From Carnobacterium sp. CP1 (GTDB taxonomy: Bacteria > Bacillota > Bacilli > Lactobacillales > Carnobacteriaceae): a stretch of 64,000 nucleotides of DNA. The translations under genes were made by a program, and so were the position numbers. The notes beneath the pieces were generated by a model. That model worked only from the letters and a program-made list of their open reading frames with translations. It was not told the origin of the DNA and did not search any database. The stretch covers positions 1,775,001-1,839,000 of the forward strand of contig NZ_CP010796.1 in assembly GCF_001483965.1 (NCBI RefSeq), read 5' to 3'. Of the stretch, positions 61,880-64,000 are shown piece after piece. Numbering within the stretch: the first letter of the stretch is position 1; every line of letters starts with the position of its first letter.

Positions 61880-62762
61880 GCGAATTGAAATCATTTTTGT
61901 CCTGACCTTCCTGGCACTGAATGTTTTTCTCCTAGTGACTTATTTTGATAAAAATTACAATGATTTCTCAGAAAATGATTCTAATGTTCAAGTGAATTTT
62001 ATAGATGAAATGGATAAAGCCAACATCAAGTTGCCTAAGTTCCAAAATGAAACAAACAAAGTTCCATATGTTCAAACTGAAGCAAACGATTTGTTAACAG
62101 AAAACCGCGACAAACTTAGCAATCAAACCAGAATCGTTGAAGAAAATGGAGCGATTTACAGCAGTATCTTATCTAATCCAATTGCCTTGTCTCAAGAAAA
62201 AAAATTAACGTCTAAAGATATCGAAAAATTAAACGATTTCGTAAAAAGCGATCAAATCTTGTTTGGAAAAGACTATCAATTTTTCCGCTATATTCCCTCG
62301 GGGCAACAAATTATTTATGCACAAATTGCAAATAATATTCCGATTACCGATGGAACTTCAGAAATCATTTTTCATTTAGACAGCAGTAAGCAAGTCATTT
62401 CTTACGAACAACGTTATGTAGGACCAGTCACGGTGCAAGGTGAAAGTCGTGAATTGATCACAGATAAAAATGCCGTCGATATTTTGTATCAAAATAATGA
62501 AATACCGGCAGATACCACTGTGAAAAAGCCTGTTTTAGGTTATTACCGCACACTGAATTTGGAAGAATTAAGCATGTACGCGCCTGTCTGGTTTGTAGAA
62601 ATAGATTCCAGTACCGATACGCAAGCGAAGCGTGTCGATGCTATTAATGGCACTATTATCAAGAGTTCTTCTATAGAGACACCGGCATCAGAAGAAAAAG
62701 ACGACTCATCTGCCGATTCTTCTGAATCGAGTTCCAGTGAGCTGTCTTCAGAGAAACAATAA
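61869..62762 (+). CDS. walI: WalRK regulator WalI (YycI)
   Basis: Single-pass membrane protein of 297 residues with an N-terminal segment (about 8-25, VLTFLALNVFLLVTYF) and a large extracellular YycI domain. It ends in a Ser/Glu/Asp-rich low-complexity tail. ATG at 61869 follows GGAGGAG; the frame opens six codons earlier but would include that site. With WalH it forms the sensor-modulating complex known in Bacillus and staphylococci. A terminator follows. Confidence 0.9.
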   Translation: MDFKRIEIIFVLTFLALNVFLLVTYFDKNYNDFSENDSNVQVNFIDEMDKANIKLPKFQNETNKVPYVQTEANDLLTENRDKLSNQTRIVEENGAIYSSILSNPIALSQEKKLTSKDIEKLNDFVKSDQILFGKDYQFFRYIPSGQQIIYAQIANNIPITDGTSEIIFHLDSSKQVISYEQRYVGPVTVQGESRELITDKNAVDILYQNNEIPADTTVKKPVLGYYRTLNLEELSMYAPVWFVEIDSSTDTQAKRVDAINGTIIKSSSIETPASEEKDDSSADSSESSSSELSSEKQ

Positions 62763-62774
62763 ACAACCAAACCC

Positions 62775-62822
62775 TTAAACCAGCGACCTAAGAGATTTTT
62801 CTTGGTTCGCTGGTTTTTTTGG
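62775..62822 (+). terminator. Terminator after walI
   Basis: AAACCAGCGACC (62778-62789) pairs with GGTTCGCTGGTTT, followed by a T-run. It separates walRKHI from walJ. Confidence 0.88.
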
Positions 62823-62926
62823 TTCTTTATCAAACCGTGTTGGTCATTATTAGGATCAAACAGACAGGTAGATATTTTGCGGTATTTGGTATAAAATGAG
62901 TGGGATGATCGAGGGGGATTAGTGAA

Positions 62927-63739
62927 ATGTTAAAAGGCCAAAATCAAGGATTAAAAGTCAGTATTCTAGCGAGTGGCAGTTCTGGAAACGTGACGTATAT
63001 TGAGTCAGAAAAAAAGAAACTATTAGTTGACGGTGGATTAAGCGGAAAAAAAATTACTGAATTATTAAAAAAAATCGATCGTGATGTTGCCGATTTGGAC
63101 GGTATCTTAGTTACCCATGAGCACCGGGATCATGTACATGGGGTTGGTGTGTTAGCTCGTAAATACAAATTAGATGTTTATGCTAACGAAAAAACGTGGG
63201 AAGCCATGTCTCCGATTATTGGCGATATCAAAACAGAGCAAAAATTTGTTTTTGAAATGGGTAAAACAATGGCAATTGGAGACGTAGATGTAGAAAGTTT
63301 CGGTGTGTCTCATGATGCTGTGGCTCCCCAATTTTATACGTTTCATAAGAACGATAAACGATTTGTGATGTTGACCGATACAGGATATGTGAGCGATAGG
63401 ATGCGTGGTATTTTAGCGGATGCAGATGCTTATTTATTCGAGAGCAACCATGATTTAGAAATGTTGCGGATGGGTGCTTATCCTTGGCATTTAAAACAAC
63501 GGATTTTAGGCGATAAAGGTCATTTATCAAATGAAGATGGTGCTTTAGCTTTAGCTGAAATCATAGGAGAAAAAACCAAACGTGTATACCTAGGCCATTT
63601 AAGCAAAGACAACAATATCAAAGAATTAGCCCGTATGACTGCTGAAAGTATTTTAAAAGAAAAAGGGACCGGGGTAGGTGAAACCTTCACTGTTTACGAC
63701 ACAGATCCTAGTGAACCAACTTCTTTATTTGTTATTTAA
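62927..63739 (+). CDS. walJ: Metallo-beta-lactamase-fold exonuclease-like WalJ (YycJ)
   Basis: Predicted 5'-3' exonuclease/hydrolase of the metallo-beta-lactamase superfamily, 270 residues. The metal motif HEHRDH at 64-69 and later HLSNEDG and LGHLSKDNN segments are present. The homologue in Bacillus has been linked to mismatch repair and in other species to coordinating division and replication. It has its own ribosome site and probably its own promoter, as a terminator lies between walI and walJ. Another strong terminator follows. Confidence 0.92.
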   Translation: MLKGQNQGLKVSILASGSSGNVTYIESEKKKLLVDGGLSGKKITELLKKIDRDVADLDGILVTHEHRDHVHGVGVLARKYKLDVYANEKTWEAMSPIIGDIKTEQKFVFEMGKTMAIGDVDVESFGVSHDAVAPQFYTFHKNDKRFVMLTDTGYVSDRMRGILADADAYLFESNHDLEMLRMGAYPWHLKQRILGDKGHLSNEDGALALAEIIGEKTKRVYLGHLSKDNNIKELARMTAESILKEKGTGVGETFTVYDTDPSEPTSLFVI

Positions 63740-63766
63740 TGTAAACGAAAATTAAATGAACGATGC

Positions 63767-63808
63767 TCCAGACCATAGAAAAGAACGATTATGGTTTGGA
63801 TTTTTTTT
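63767..63808 (+). terminator. Terminator of walJ
   Basis: TCCAGACCATA (63767-63777) pairs with TATGGTTTGGA (63790-63800), followed by eight T. The remaining bases to 64000 are AT-rich with no gene seen; a htrA-like gene often follows walJ but would lie outside the window. Confidence 0.9.
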
Positions 63809-64000
63809 GCAAAAAATGCGAATAAGGGAAGATGATGGCTATCCCTAAAAATTAAGGTTAGAATAAAGAAAAGTGAGAGCAGATAAAGTCAGTAAGAAGG
63901 ATACTTATGGTAAATTAAAAGAAAAAAGTGTTAATTGGTCTAATTGTTTTCATAAAAAATTCAAAGATTAAGGTTAAACTAAAGCTATAAAAAAAGGTGA

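Overview
This window is the replication-origin region of a low-GC Gram-positive chromosome of the order Lactobacillales. The best guess is Carnobacterium or a close relative. The guess rests on gene order (rpmH-dnaA-dnaN-yaaA-recF-gyrB-gyrA-rpsF-ssb-rpsR-gdpP-rplI-dnaC-purA-walRKHIJ), glycerol-3-phosphate oxidase (GlpO), a DUF1129 membrane protein next to ychF, one ParB and no Noc. No sporulation genes were seen. The genus is inference; the order-level assignment is well supported.

Layout. The origin lies at about 34.1-36.05 kb. Most genes left of it are on the minus strand and most genes right of it on the plus strand, so both arms are mainly co-directional with replication. Left arm, from the window edge inward: serS (partial, with a T-box leader), dacA, a VanRS-like two-component system, guaB, the parA-parB-yyzM-ychF-DUF1129 operon, rsmG, a head-on insert (BCAA-type leader peptide and a PfoR/EIIC-like membrane protein), tRNA-Val, mnmG, mnmE, a head-on LysM/3D cell-wall protein, the trehalose genes (treR, treA, treP), a complete ISL3-family insertion sequence, glpO-glpK with a Mga-like regulator, a pseudogene remnant, and jag-yidC-rnpA-rpmH at the origin. 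Right arm: dnaA, dnaN, yaaA, recF, gyrB, gyrA, rpsF-ssb-rpsR, gdpP, rplI, dnaC, purA, an aldo/keto reductase, tRNA-Lys, a YflT-like stress protein, a ZIP metal transporter, a DUF378 protein, an unexplained structured intergenic region, a cytoplasmic alpha-amylase, YtxH and DUF948 proteins, a freestanding glucose-type EIIA (crr), and walR-walK-walH-walI-walJ.

How the parts fit together. DnaA boxes flank dnaA, and the dnaA-dnaN gap carries a DnaA-trio-like unwinding element. Four near-consensus parS sites lie on the two sides of the origin, matching the ParAB pair. Trehalose enters through TreP, which lacks a EIIA domain; the standalone EIIA at 57.3 kb is the obvious phosphate donor. TreA splits the trehalose-6-phosphate and TreR represses through a palindromic operator. 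Cell-wall control is represented by WalRK with WalHIJ, DacA, the LysM/3D protein and the c-di-AMP phosphodiesterase GdpP.

Main oddities: an ISL3 element inserted in the loop of the glpO terminator hairpin with an intact 8-bp target duplication; a glycerol kinase with Asn at position 232, where HPr-regulated homologues have His; a 26-codon leader peptide ending in Leu/Val/Ile codons ahead of a strong terminator but upstream of a non-biosynthetic gene; a predicted three-way-junction RNA at about 54.07-54.26 kb; and several palindromic or tandem intergenic repeats. No CRISPR array, prophage or dedicated defence system was seen.
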